Positions 10,104-20,689 of a stretch of 64,000 nt of DNA are shown piece after piece. Position 1 is the stretch's first letter, and every line of letters starts with the position of its first letter. A model generated the notes under the pieces. That model had not been told where the DNA came from and did no database searches. It worked only from the letters and a program-made list of their open reading frames with translations. This stretch comes from Budorcas taxicolor. Lineage: Eukaryota > Chordata > Mammalia > Artiodactyla > Bovidae. The stretch spans positions 74,697,067 to 74,761,066 of the forward strand of contig NC_068912.1 in NCBI RefSeq assembly GCF_023091745.1. Direction: 5' to 3'. The translations under genes and the position numbers were made by a program.

Positions 10104-11119
10104 ACATCAACTTTTATTAAAAGAGCTTTGACTCTTTAGTTAAAACAGCTGAAATCTTTTGGATGGAATAGGTAGTGGTAAGGTAAACTTCAGCAAATCT
10201 CATGGCTTAATACAGCTCTTTTCTCAACTCCAGACACTAGGGCTCTCCTCGCCTCCCTCAGTGTTGACTGATTTATGGAAGTCATTTATGAGTAACTCTA
10301 CAGCAACCTGACTTATTTGCCATCCCTTTCATTTTTCAATTATTTGTTTTAAGTTTGTTTCTGGATGGTGATTTCTATGAGTATAAGGAAAATTTATCTT
10401 ATAACTTGGCATTTTTAAAGAAAAAATTATTCATGACACTGGTTAAATAAAAGTAAGGCAGAGTTTATCCAGGAGAACTATCATGATAGAGCTAGGGACC
10501 AAAGCAATGGGGTATTATAGGCCAGGAGAGAGATTGGACTCAACTCTGAATGCAAGGAAAAAGTGAGAATTTATAGAAAAGGAGTAGGGTACATGGGGGC
10601 AAGGGAGTCAGGAAATGGAAAATTATTAAAAGGAAATATCAGGGGTAAAAAGAATTCTAGCTAAAGTGATCTAACAGGATTCTTGCTGAAGGCAGACTTG
10701 AGTGATAACACATCACCTGGAGGATGGAGTATGAGGGACCCAATTGGTTACTGAAGTCAATCAGATAATAAAGATAGTATATTCTGGTTAAACTGATTTA
10801 CCAGTGTTTTTGCTAAAATGTGGTAATACAGAGACCAAACAGAAATCCAAAGTCAAGGCCTAGTTGAAAAAGAGCTCAGAAGAGCCTGATTAGAATTTGG
10901 TTAAAGAAAGACTCTTTGTTACCATATCTCCAGATCCTAGCTTTGTACTAGTAGAGGTTTAATGAATATTTGTTATATTAATTATCTCCATACTGGACAA
11001 TGTTGGTCAAATGCAATGATTTCAGTTTTGATAGAATTAAGGGTTAGATAGTCTTTTTAACAGTACTTGGTCAACAAGTTATATTGTTACTTATTATCAT
11101 TCTTCAATTGTGATAATAA
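10104..11119. other. Unassigned; possible old LTR at about 10410-10925
   Basis: The block 10410-10925 (gacactggttaaataaaag ... ttaaagaaagactctttgtt) has the base composition and layout of a decayed LTR, but I cannot name it. The rest is AT-rich with no gene. Confidence 0.3.
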
Positions 11120-11332
11120 AATAAAGGATAACCAACAAGGACCAGGAAATTCAAGGAATCCCTGTGTATAGCACAGGGAATTCTACTCAGTGCTATAAGC
11201 AGTGGGAGCCTGGATGGAATTTGAAGGAGAATGGACATGTGCATATGTATGGTTGAATCCCTTTGCTGTCCACCTGAAACCATCACAACATTGTTAATCA
11301 GCCATACTCCAATACAAAATTTCAAAAAAGAA
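11120..11332 (+). mobile_element. L1 3' end
   Basis: Landmarks: 'tgtatagcacagggaattctactcag', then 'ccacctgaaaccatcacaaca' and 'tactccaatacaaaat'. A second L1 3' UTR type, distinct from the one at 4025. Confidence 0.75.
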
Positions 11333-11489
11333 GCTAAACAAAACTAAATCTGTTTGGAAAACAAAAAGAAATAAAACTGTCCATATAAAAGATCAAATTT
11401 GAAAAGGACCTAGTGCAATGGAAAGATTAAAGTGTTTAGAATCTTACAAGAACTTTTAAAAATCCAAAATAATAAACTGGACCTCGTAG

Positions 11490-11693
11490 TCATAAGTTGC
11501 TCAGTCGTGTCCGACTCTTTGCGACCCTGTGGACTGTAACCTACCAGGCTCCTCTGTCCATGGGATTTTATAGGCAAGAATACTAGAGTGGGTTGCCACT
11601 TCCTTCTCCAGGAGATCTTCCCAACCCAGGGATTGAACCCAGGTCTCCCGCATTGTAGTCAGACACTTTACCATCTGAGCCACCAGGGAAGTC
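11490..11693 (-). mobile_element. Bov-tA SINE, antisense
   Basis: Full length: body from 'gttgctcagtcgtgtccgac' to the head 'ccaccagggaagtcc'. Confidence 0.94.
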
Positions 11694-11785
11694 CTAGACC
11701 TCAGGCAGGTTATTAAACATGTCTGAGACTCCAGGTATCTGTAAACTGGTGGTTATATTAGCTATTTCATTTATCTCTGGGCTAG

Positions 11786-11977
11786 AAGGATTGACAAACT
11801 ATAGTGCATAGGCCAGATCTGGCCTTACAGTCTATTTTTGTACATCCTTGGAGAAAAGAATGATTTTCACCTTTTTAAATAGTGGAAAGGAAGAAGGGTC
11901 GGGGGGACTATGTGTGGCCCACAAAATCTAAAATATTTACTATCTGGCCCTTTACAGAAACAATCTGCTAATCCCTG
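11786..11977 (+). mobile_element. hAT-type non-autonomous DNA transposon remnant
   Basis: Starts near 'ggattgacaaactat' and ends 'aatctgctaatccctg', degenerate versions of the CAGGGGTCGGCAAACT-type inverted ends. The internal 'taaaatatttactatctggccc' is characteristic. The middle is deleted. Confidence 0.7.
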
Positions 11978-12432
11978 TGTTATGGTTAAACTTACGTGTC
12001 AACTGAATAGGACAAGGAGCACCCAGGTTAAATACTGTTTTGGCGTGCACCTGTAAGAGTATTTCTGGATGAAATTAGCATTTGAATCAGTGGATTCAGT
12101 GAGGTAGATTGCCCTCCCCAGTGTGAGTGGGACTCATCCAGTCTTTCACAGCCTTCAGAAAGAATAAAATAAGAAAAAAAAAGGCAAAGGAAGGGGGAAT
12201 TTGCTCCTTTTTGCTTCCTTCTGTGTCAGTCTGTTGAGCTGGGACATTAATTAGTCTTCTTCTACCCTTGGACTGGAACTTACACCATCAGCTCCCTTGG
12301 TTCTCAGGCCTTTTGACTCAGACTAGAATTACATTACCAGTTTACCTGCATCTCCAGCTTGCAAACAGCAGATTGTGGTACTACTTTGTCTTCATAATTA
12401 TGTAATCCAATTCTTCATAATAAATCTATTAT
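11978..12432 (-). mobile_element. MLT2-type ERVL LTR, antisense
   Basis: Colinear with the copy at 4487: gtgtcaact, 'atttctggatgaaattagca', 'ctggaacttacaccatc', 'tccagcttgcaaacagcaga', 'cttcataataaatct'. The terminal part beyond 12432 is missing. Confidence 0.8.
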
Positions 12433-12441
12433 ATTTATGAA

Positions 12442-12657
12442 GGGGCTTACCTGTGGCTCAGACAGTAAAGAATCTGCCTGCAATGCAGAAGACCAGGGTT
12501 CAACCCTTGGGTTGGAAAGATCCCCTGGAGAAGGAAATGGCTAGCCACTCCAGTATACTTGCCTGGAGAATTCTATGGACAGAAGAGCCTGGCAGGCTAT
12601 AGTCCATGGGGTCACAAAGAGTTGGACACAACTGAGCCACTAACACTTTCACTTTCA
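12442..12657 (+). mobile_element. Bov-tA SINE
   Basis: Full length, flanked by a 10-bp TSD with one mismatch, tatttatgaa (12432-12441) and tatatatgaa (12658-12667). Confidence 0.93.
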
Positions 12658-12667
12658 TATATATGAA

Positions 12668-13609
12668 GAGAAAAAAGCATTCACAGCCCAATTACCAGGT
12701 GCCAGAGGCTTTGAGCCACGTCCTTATATTATCTTCCCTATTTGTCTAGTGAACATTCCAACACTAATCTTCCACCCCATCCCCAACCGCAATGTGATCT
12801 CTATGAGGTCCTGCCTCAGTGCAGGGCCTGGAAAGATCACCAAGATATTGGATACCAAGACTGCAGAAAATATTACGAGCTCTATTCTTCTTTCTGATAA
12901 CATTTAAGTGACAAGATAAGCAAATTTTTTAAAAAACGAAAGAAGTTCAAATGAAAGCCATTCGCTTGGAAAAGAGCTACTTGTAAACATCGTCAATAAG
13001 AATTTGCAGCAGCCATGACTGAAGCCCCTGCCTGGTAAGTTTGGTGCCCTGATATACCCATAACATGTTCAAGCCTCAGAGATGGATACTGCTTCTTAGC
13101 GCTGTGTGTATTCACCTGGTTACATGTCTTTTCTTCTAAGAATGTATGAAAGATATACAGATAAAAAAATTGCAATTGGGGTCAACTTCAGCAATGCCCA
13201 ACTTTTTACTCCTTTCATTTTTTAATACCTATATTCTTCCCCCTTCCTCACCTTTTTCAAAATTATCATCATCTCTATAGCTTCTCCAGTAAAGTAGTAG
13301 AGATTATGTTTTTTTTGGAAGTACTGAATTTCAAAGTCTGATGCTAATGTGAATTTTGAACCTTCATCTAGTTACTCTTCATCTCCAGATGCTATCAGTA
13401 AACTGGATAAGTTAATTTAACAAAAATAAATAAATGAATCAAGAATCTCTCCACATTTGTTTTCCAGTAATTGTTCTCTCAGTGCCTGGACCTTATGTTT
13501 CTGCTTTTCCTGATTCTTTTTACTGTAATCTTTTTGTTTTTTTCCAATCAGTACTATATCCATCATAGCTAAATATTTCAGGGACTTCAAAACAAAAATA
13601 ACCTGCCTT
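12668..13609. other. Unassigned unique DNA
   Basis: Moderately AT-rich; no gene, acceptor-donor pair or repeat family recognised. Confidence 0.5.
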
Positions 13610-13972
13610 AGCCTGGATAAGAGGGAATTTGGGGGAGAATGGGTACCTGTATATGTAGGGCTGAGTCCTGTCACTGTTCAGCTGAAACTATCAATACATC
13701 ATTTCTCATCTATTGCTTGCTGGCTTGCTTGCTTGTTAGTTGCTCAGTCGTGTTTGACTCTGCGAGCCCATGGACTGTAGCCCACCAGTCTCCTCTGTCC
13801 GTGGAATTCTCTAGGCAAGAATATTGGAATGGGTTGCCATGTCCTCCTCCAGGAGATCTTCCCTACCAAGGGGTTGAACTCAGGTCTCCCTCATTGCAGG
13901 CAGATTGTTTGCCAGCTGAGCTACCAGGGAAGCCCCTTATCAGCTATAACTCAATACAAAATTGAAAGTTTA
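13610..13972 (+). mobile_element. L1 3' end split by a SINE
   Basis: 'gggggagaatgggtacctgt ... ctgttcagctgaaactatca' before, and 'cagctataactcaatacaaaat' after, the antisense SINE at 13733-13936. Same 3' UTR type as 11120. Confidence 0.75.
13733..13936 (-). mobile_element. Bov-tA SINE, antisense
   Basis: Full length, ending 'ctaccagggaagcccc'. Confidence 0.93.
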
Positions 13973-14282
13973 AAAGATAAAAAAAATTAATGACCTGCCT
14001 TTTCTGACTCTGATTTCATCTTGTACGTTTTTGTCAGAACTTTATTAGTAAAGTATTCTTTGAGTTCAACATGGAAATATAAAACAAAAGACATGAACCC
14101 TTAGGATCTGAAATATTTACTTTAATATCCTACAGGCTTTTCAAGGTTGGTTCACCATGTTTCTCTACTAATTTGCTTACCTACTTAAATATTAGGGAGC
14201 ATTTCCAGAGCATGGAGATCAAAAGTATGGCATTCAGTTGGGATCTGGCTTTTTCTTCTGCTCTCCTTTATTTTGGGACACT
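13973..14282. other. Unassigned unique DNA
   Basis: No gene or repeat recognised. Confidence 0.5.
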
Positions 14283-15097
14283 ATTTTGGCTGCTATGAGA
14301 AAATACCATGAACTATATTGAAAAGCAGAGACATTACTTTGCCAACAAAGGTCGGTCTAGTCAAGGCTATGGTTTTCCCAGTGGTCATGTATGGATGTGA
14401 GAGTTGGACTGTGAAGAAGGCTGAGTGCTGAAGAATTGATGCTTTTGAACTGTGGTGTTGGAGAACACTCTTGAGAGTCCTTGGACTGCAAGGAGATCCA
14501 ACCAGTCCATCCTGAAGGAGATCAGCCCTGGGTGTTCTTTGGAAGGAATGATGCTAAAGCTGAAACTCCAGTACTTTGGCCACCTCATGCAAAGAGTTGA
14601 CTCATTGGAAAATACCCTGATGCTGGGAGGGATTAGAGGCAGGAGGAGAAGGGGACGACAGAGGATGAGATGGCTGAATAGCATCACTGACTCGATGGAC
14701 ATGAGTTTGAGTGAACTCTGGGAGTTGGTGATGGACAGGGAGGCCTGGGGTGTGGCAATTCATGGGGTCGCAAAGAGTTGGACACGACTGAGCAACTGAA
14801 CTGAACTGAGGTGGCTTAAACAACAAACATTTATTTCTTACAGTTCTGGAGTCCAAGAATAGGATGCCAGCATAGTCTGATGAAGGCCCTCTTCTGGGTT
14901 GCAAGCTGCCTATTTCTCCCTGTGTCCTCATATGGAGAATGAGTGAGCTAACTCTGCAGTCTCTTTAATGAAGGATATTAAATCATGATGTAATCACCTC
15001 CAAAAAGCCTCCACCTCTTAACACCATCAACTTGAGGTTATGATTTCAACATATAAATTTTGGGAGGACACAAGCACTCAGACCATCATTAGGACAA
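14283..15097 (+). mobile_element. MLT1 (ERVL-MaLR) LTR split by BovB
   Basis: The left part is 'tattttggctgctatgagaa'. The right part resumes 'ggtggcttaaacaacaaaca ... ttacagttctggagtcc ... atataaattttgggaggac'. Both are in MLT1 order. BovB 14315-14809 lies between. Confidence 0.85.
14315..14809 (+). mobile_element. BovB 3' fragment inside MLT1
   Basis: Starts at the 'aaaagcagagacattacttt' position of BovB and ends in ctgaactgaactga. Only the C-terminal end of the polyprotein is represented, with stops. Confidence 0.95.
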
Positions 15098-15457
15098 CAG
15101 CCAATTTATGTTCTGCATCATTTTCACTATATCTTTCTTTGCTTCTGGAAGGCCAACATTGCCCCAGAAAATCACTTCTCTTGACAAAAGAAAATTGGTT
15201 TAATGCTGCATACATTATTTCCACTCATAATTTCTTCAATAGATCTTGGCTTCCAAATGAGCACATTTCTCCTTAAATTATTTCAGTGCCTCGTGTCTTC
15301 CTTTTCCTACACAAAATTCAGTATAGCTTCAAGGAGTGTAAAGGACAGTGTTAAATTGTTCCTGTAAAGATATCAAAATCTATAGATTCTGCATCACCAG
15401 GTACATGATAATTTCTGCAAACCTGAAGGGACATCATCAAATATTGATAACTTACAG
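15098..15457. other. Unassigned AT-rich DNA
   Basis: No gene or repeat family recognised. Confidence 0.5.
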
Positions 15458-16794
15458 TGTCAGATTCTTGATCTCTGAAGAAGAGAATTTAGGTTAGGGA
15501 CCAGGGACCAGGCTTGATCACTCAAGAGCTTCTGTGCAGCAGAGTTTTATTAAGGTATGAAAAGGGACAGAGAAATCTTCTGACATGGACATCAGAAGGG
15601 ATGGAAGAGTGCCCCCCTCGCTAGCATGAGCAAGGGAGTTTATACATTTTTAATTAGTTATTACAATAAATCAAAAGAATGTCTCAAGTTTGTGAAAATT
15701 TTTACCAGACCCACTCCCACAATTTACATTTTAGGATAACAGGATTAGAACTTAAACAATAGAAAGATCCTACTCCCATAATTTACACTCTAAAATATCA
15801 GGATTAGTCAGAAGATTTTCAGGAAGGAGAAACTGTCCTCAAGCAGGATACATTGTTGTTATATAATCCCTACTACAGAGTTTAAACTGAGTTGTTTGTT
15901 GTGTAATCATCAGTCTGGGCTTCAAGAAAAAAATGTTTTATGTGACTAAGACTAAGGAATGTAGAGAGAAGAAAAAAAAAGTTTGTCCTTTCCTCCTCCT
16001 TGAGAATTCCAGACCCCTATCTCAACTTTCTGAAAGCAAAGATCACGGCATCTGGTTCCATCACTTCATGGCAAATAGATGGAATAACAGTGGAAACAAT
16101 GGCAGACTATTTTGGGGGGCTCCAAAATCACTGCAGATGGTGATTGCAGCCATGAAATTAAAAGACACTTACTCCTTGGAAGGAAAGTCATGACCAACCT
16201 AGATAGCATATTAAAAAGCAGAGACATTACTTTTCCAACAAAGGTCCATCTAGTCAAGGCTATGGTTTTTCCAGTAGTCATGTATGGATGTGAGAGTTGA
16301 ACTATAAGGAAAGCTGAGCTCTGAAAAACTGATGGTTTTGAACTGTGGTGTTGGAGAAGACTCTTGAGAGCCCCTTGGACTGAAAGGAGATCCAACCAGT
16401 CCATCCTAAAGGAAATCAGTCCTGAATACTCATTGGAAGGAATGATGTTGAAGCTGAAACTCCAATACTTTGGCCACCTGATGGGAAGAATTGACTCATT
16501 GGAAAAGACCCTGATGCTGGGAAAGATTGAAGGCGGGAGGAGAAGGGGATGACAGAGGATAAAATGGTTGGATGTCATCACTGACTCAATGGGCATGAAT
16601 TTGAGTAAACTCCAGGAGTTGGTGATGGACAGGGAGGCCTGGTGTGCTGCAGTCCATGGGGTCACAAAGAGTTGGACACAATTGAGTGACTGAACTGATC
16701 TACTCCTCAAGAACCCCAGACCCCTCTCTTCTTGGGGACCCATGGACTTCTTATCAACCTGCCTAGGAATTGACCCTCTCAATATCTGTTGTCA
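15458..16794 (-). mobile_element. Ruminant ERV LTR, antisense, split by BovB
   Basis: Contains 'gggaccagggaccaggcttgat', a reverse-strand AATAAA ('ttttattaag') near 15549 and 'tcctcctccttgagaattcc'. It resumes after the BovB insert with 'actcctcaagaacccc' and 'cttggggacccatggac'. Outer borders are approximate; I could not settle on a TSD. Confidence 0.7.
16032..16698 (+). mobile_element. BovB 3' fragment inside the LTR
   Basis: Begins in the 'agatcacggcatctgg' region and ends ctgaactgat. It interrupts the LTR between 'caactttct' and 'actcctc'. The frame is broken. Confidence 0.94.
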
Positions 16795-16864
16795 ACTTAA
16801 AAAAAGATGTACAACTTGAGAGTTGTGAGTTAAGTTTTATTTGGGGCAAAATGAGGACTGCAAC

Positions 16865-17325
16865 TGTCAGGCAGGCCGGACGGCTCAGTGAGGTGCATAG
16901 CACCAGGGACCTGAGTCATGTTTCCTGTTAGCTGGAAAAAACACCATTCCTTGACCATATAGGGAAAAATTTCTATATGCGATAACATAAGGGAGGCAAT
17001 GTATGAGCTCATTCTGCCTGTCCAATCCATTCCTTGACCAAATTAGGAAGACTTCCCATACACACCAACCAGAAAGAGACAGGACATGCACTCATCCTGC
17101 CTAGCCAATCATGTAACGCCAGCTACTTCTGTAACTGAGACAAAGAACTGCCTGTACACAAGCCGCCATACTCCTTTGTTCGGGGCTCTCGACAGATTCC
17201 ACTGCGTCGGATGAGGCTTGAGCCCTAGCGCGCTAGAAATAAACTTCCCTTCTTGCTTTTGCATTACTGTGGTGGACTTGTTCACTCTCGCGGTTGGATC
17301 GGAGATACGGGCTCGGAGCATAACA
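16865..17325 (+). mobile_element. Solo ERV LTR, 461 bp
   Basis: TGTCAGGCAGG...GCATAACA with AATAAA at 17238-17243 and a typical U5 ('ttcactctcgcggttggatc'). Four-base flanks caac (16861-16864) and cagc (17326-17329) differ at one base. Removing the element restores 'gactgcagc...ggcagcatctca', the expected host repeat. A 4-bp TSD suggests a class I (ERV1) element. Confidence 0.8.
17238..17243 (+). promoter_or_regulatory. LTR polyadenylation signal AATAAA
   Basis: Perfect hexamer about 80 bp before the LTR 3' end, followed by a GT-rich stretch ('ctgtggtggacttgttc'). Confidence 0.75.
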
Positions 17326-17499
17326 CAGCTCAGAAGGCAGCATCTCATCCCAAAGGAGCAGTGGGAAAAAGACAATATACAAGGTTTTGGTGAAGGGGGA
17401 GTTCAATACCATGAAGCACTCATTTTACAAAAGGCTTTTGTTAGTCATGAGGATCTGATATCACCATGAAGAGATTTAGTGCTTCTCTGTATATGAGGA

Positions 17500-17781
17500 T
17501 GGAGAAGGCAATGGCACCCCACTCCAGTACTCTTGCCTGGAAAATCCAATGGACGGAGGAGCCTGGTAGGCTGTGGTCCATGGGGTCACTAACAGTCAGA
17601 CACGACTGAGCGACTTCACTTTGACTTTTCCCTTTCATGCATTGGAGAAGGAAATGGCAACCCACTCCAGTGTTGTTGCCTGGAGAATCCCAGGGACGGG
17701 GGAGCCTGGTGGGCTGCCGTCTACGGGGTCGCACAAAGTCAGTCAGGACCTAAGTGACTTAGCAGCAGCAGCAGCAGCTAG
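17500..17781 (+). mobile_element. BOV-A2 SINE, full length
   Basis: Two Bov-A monomers and a (CAG)n tail, flanked by a 9-bp perfect TSD atatgagga (17491-17499 and 17782-17790-like). Confidence 0.95.
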
Positions 17782-18309
17782 ATATGAGGAGATGCAAGGA
17801 CTGAGATCATAAAATCTGTTTCTAAAAACATCCAGTTATCTAAAGACCTGTCCCACCAGATTCCCTGGAGCACAGAGTGCCTCACTCCACCCTGAATTCC
17901 CTCAGGGGCTGTTGAAGGTCAACAGCTATAGCAGCATGGGGTTCAGTCTCTGTAGAGACAGGGCAAACGCCTTTGTTGTTAAGTCATTGGCAATGCTCTT
18001 GGTATGTGCCAATTTGTAGTTTACACTGTCATCAGGTGCTTTAGCCCTCTCTTCTCCTGTGGCAGAGTAGCCCAAAGGCATCTCCCTCTTAACCAAGGGA
18101 GAGATTCTAAACACTTCCCTGCCACAATAACTTGGTTTAGTAGTCTCCCAAATGCTCTCTTTTATGTGCACAATAGGTGCTTTGTTTCATGTAAAAACCA
18201 ATAATTATTTTATGCATGTTAGTATGTACTTGTGTGCTCTGATTTCAGGGAACAATGGAGTTCTTAAAGACCCCAAGACTAAGAGCACCTAGGGAAGAGT
18301 CATGGCATT

Positions 18310-18610
18310 AGAAGGAATGGTTTGGGATCCACCAGTAGACTGTAGGTCCAAAAGGCTGTCCATGTTCTGGCCCCTGCCAGTGACTTCATCCTTGTTTCCT
18401 GTTCCCCCTAATCCTTCCTTTCACACAAGTTCAGACCTATGGCCATACAGTACATCATCTGTACTTCATCACACTTTAAGGTCAGGATGTATTCTTGTTT
18501 CTTTCTTCTCCACTAGAACCCTTGAGGGGAAGGTTGCTAGAGTAATATCCCCTCTATCTAATAGTGCATATCATAAGTATACAATGAATATAAATGAATG
18601 ACTGAAACAG
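18310..18610 (+). repeat. L2 LINE 3' fragment
   Basis: Order 'aggctgtccatgttctggcc', 'ctccactagaacccttgagg', 'aatgaatataaatgaatgac' fits the L2 3' end; strongly diverged. Confidence 0.5.
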
Positions 18611-18837
18611 ATGATGAACATTGCGCATCACATGCTGGATTTATTTTAATTGTGGAACACTGACATTACCTTGTTTCCTGACAAATAGATATCTACTCAC
18701 TTCCACCATTGCCACCACCCAGCCCCCACTTCCATCATTACCGTTAGACAATGAGGCCTTTGAGGATAAGAAAAACATAGCATTAGCTGTGTCACCTGAA
18801 ACGCATACCACATTGCCTGGAACAAAAGTAATATTTT

Positions 18838-19962
18838 CTGACTGGTGTGAAATGGTACCTCATTGTGGTCTTGATTTGCATTTCTCTGATAATGAGTGAT
18901 GTTGAGCATCTTTTCATGTGTTTGTTAGCCATCCGTATGTCTTCTTTGGAGAAATGCCTATTTAGTTCTTTGGCCCATTTTTTGATTGGGTCGTTTATTT
19001 TTCTGGAGTTGAGCTACATAAGTTGCTTGTATATTTTTGAGATTAATTGTTTATCAGTTGCTTCATTTGCTATTAACATCACTCATTATCAGAGAAATGC
19101 AAATCAAGACCACAATGAGGTACCATTTCACACCAGTCAGAATGGCTGAAATCCAAAAGTCTACAAGCAATAAATGCTGGAGGGGATGTGGAGAAAAGGG
19201 AACCCTCTTACACTGTTGGTGGGAATGCAAACTAGAACAGCCACTATGGAAAACAGTGTGGAGATTCCTTAAAAAATTGCAAATAGAGCTGCCTTATGAC
19301 TCAGCAATCCCACTGCTGGGCATACACACCGAGGAAACCAGAATTGAAAGAGACACATGTACCCCAATGTTCATTGCAGCACTGTTTATAATAGCCAGGA
19401 CATGGAAGCAACCTAGATGTCCATCAGCAGATGAATGGATAAGAAAGCTGTGGTACATATACACAATGGAGTATTACTCAGCCATTAAAAAGAATACATT
19501 TGAATCAGTTCTAATGAGATGGATGAAACTGGAGCCGATTATACAGAGTGAAGTAAGCCAGAAAAAAAAAACACCAATACAGTATACTGACACACATATA
19601 TGGAATTTAGAAAGATGGTATTGATGACCCTGTATGCGAGACAGCAAAAGAGACACAGATGTATAGAACGGACTTTTGGACTCTGAGGGAGAGGGAGAGG
19701 GTGGGATGATTTGGGACAATGGCATTGAAACATGTATACTATCATGTAAGAAATGAAGTGCCAGTCTATGTTCGATACAGGATACAAGATACTTGGGGCT
19801 GGTGCATGGGGATGACCCAGAGAGATGATATGGTGTGGGAGGTGGGAGGGGGATTCAGGATTGGGAGCTTGTATACACCCGTGGTGGATTCATGTCAATG
19901 TATGGCAAAACCAATACAGTATTGTAAAGTAAAATAAAGTAAAAATAAAAAAAAATTTTTTT
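18838..19962 (+). mobile_element. L1 with 5' inversion (twin-primed), complete with TSD
   Basis: Bases 18838-19074 are ORF2 sequence in antisense. From 19075 the ORF2 C-terminus and 3' UTR run in sense to an A-rich tail. Both parts lie inside one 12-bp TSD, aagtaatatttt (18826-18837 and 19963-19974), so they arrived together. The junction carries a perfect 64-bp inverted overlap (18840-18903 with 19075-19138). The sense frame 19037-19624 encodes the ORF2 end (QKSTSNKCWRGCGEKGTLLH ... WNLERWY). Confidence 0.95.
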
Positions 19963-19974
19963 AAGTAATATTTT

Positions 19975-20470
19975 GATTGAATTCACAATACTTTCTCAGG
20001 TAGGCTTTGCACTTTGTATGTTACTGAATGGAAACCACTTCTATCCTCCATGACAGGCTTTAAAATGTATTTTATAGTCTTCTCACTTTATCTCACAAGG
20101 TTTACTGAAAGAGAAGTCACTGTGAGTTAGTCAACACATCACTGAGCTATTTTGAAGATTTCCGAATGCTTTAAAATTGTTAAACTTTTCTCCACTGCTC
20201 CTGGAGAGGCTCAGGAAATCTTCCTCTTTTCCATCTCCTGGTGATTTTATTTTGTTTTGATTTCTAAATACTTTTTCAGGATATTAAAACAAACCATTGA
20301 GAAAATCTATGAAGCATTTTAAATGAGTCGGGAATCATAAGAACTTTCCTTTTTTATCTGAGACCTCCAGAGACTAGTACAGGCAGCATTTTGCTCTTGG
20401 AATTAAATTCATTCTACCTTTTCTTTTAGAAGCGATAGAAATTCAACTATCTGGGCTCATTATTTCAACT
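19975..20470. other. Unassigned AT-rich DNA
   Basis: No gene or repeat recognised. Confidence 0.5.
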
Positions 20471-20471
20471 G

Positions 20472-20672
20472 AAAGTGAAGTCGCTCAGTCGTGTCTGAGT
20501 CTTTGTGACCCCATGGAATGTAGCCTACCAGGCTCCTCAGTCCATGGAATTTTCCAGGCAAGAGTACTGGAGTCAGTTGCCATTTCCTTCTCCAGGAGAT
20601 CTTTCCAACCCAGGGATCGAACCCAGGTCTCCTGCACTGCAGGCAGACGCTTTACCGTCCGAGCCACCAGGA
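20472..20672 (-). mobile_element. Bov-tA SINE, antisense
   Basis: Body from 'gaagtcgctcagtcgtgtct' to the head 'ccgagccaccagg'; the last few head bases are changed. Confidence 0.93.
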
Positions 20673-20689
20673 GACCAGGTTCAATCCCT

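Larger units (their letters stand above)
16795..18003 (-). mobile_element. Older LTR-like repeat, split by a solo LTR and a SINE
   Basis: 'gatgtacaacttgagagttg' and 'ttttatttggggcaaaatga' at the left; the repeat resumes after the solo LTR at 17326 with 'ggcagcatctca'. I recognise it as a common ruminant interspersed repeat of LTR type. The family name and right border are uncertain. Confidence 0.45.

Noticed and set aside
16066..16782. Open frame of 238 codons on the minus strand
   Set aside because: It is antisense to a BovB 3' fragment joined to LTR sequence; the antisense frame stays open simply because of BovB codon composition.
2116..17325. A full provirus linking the LTRs
   Set aside because: The LTRs are of different types and orientations, and no gag, pol or env sequence lies between them.
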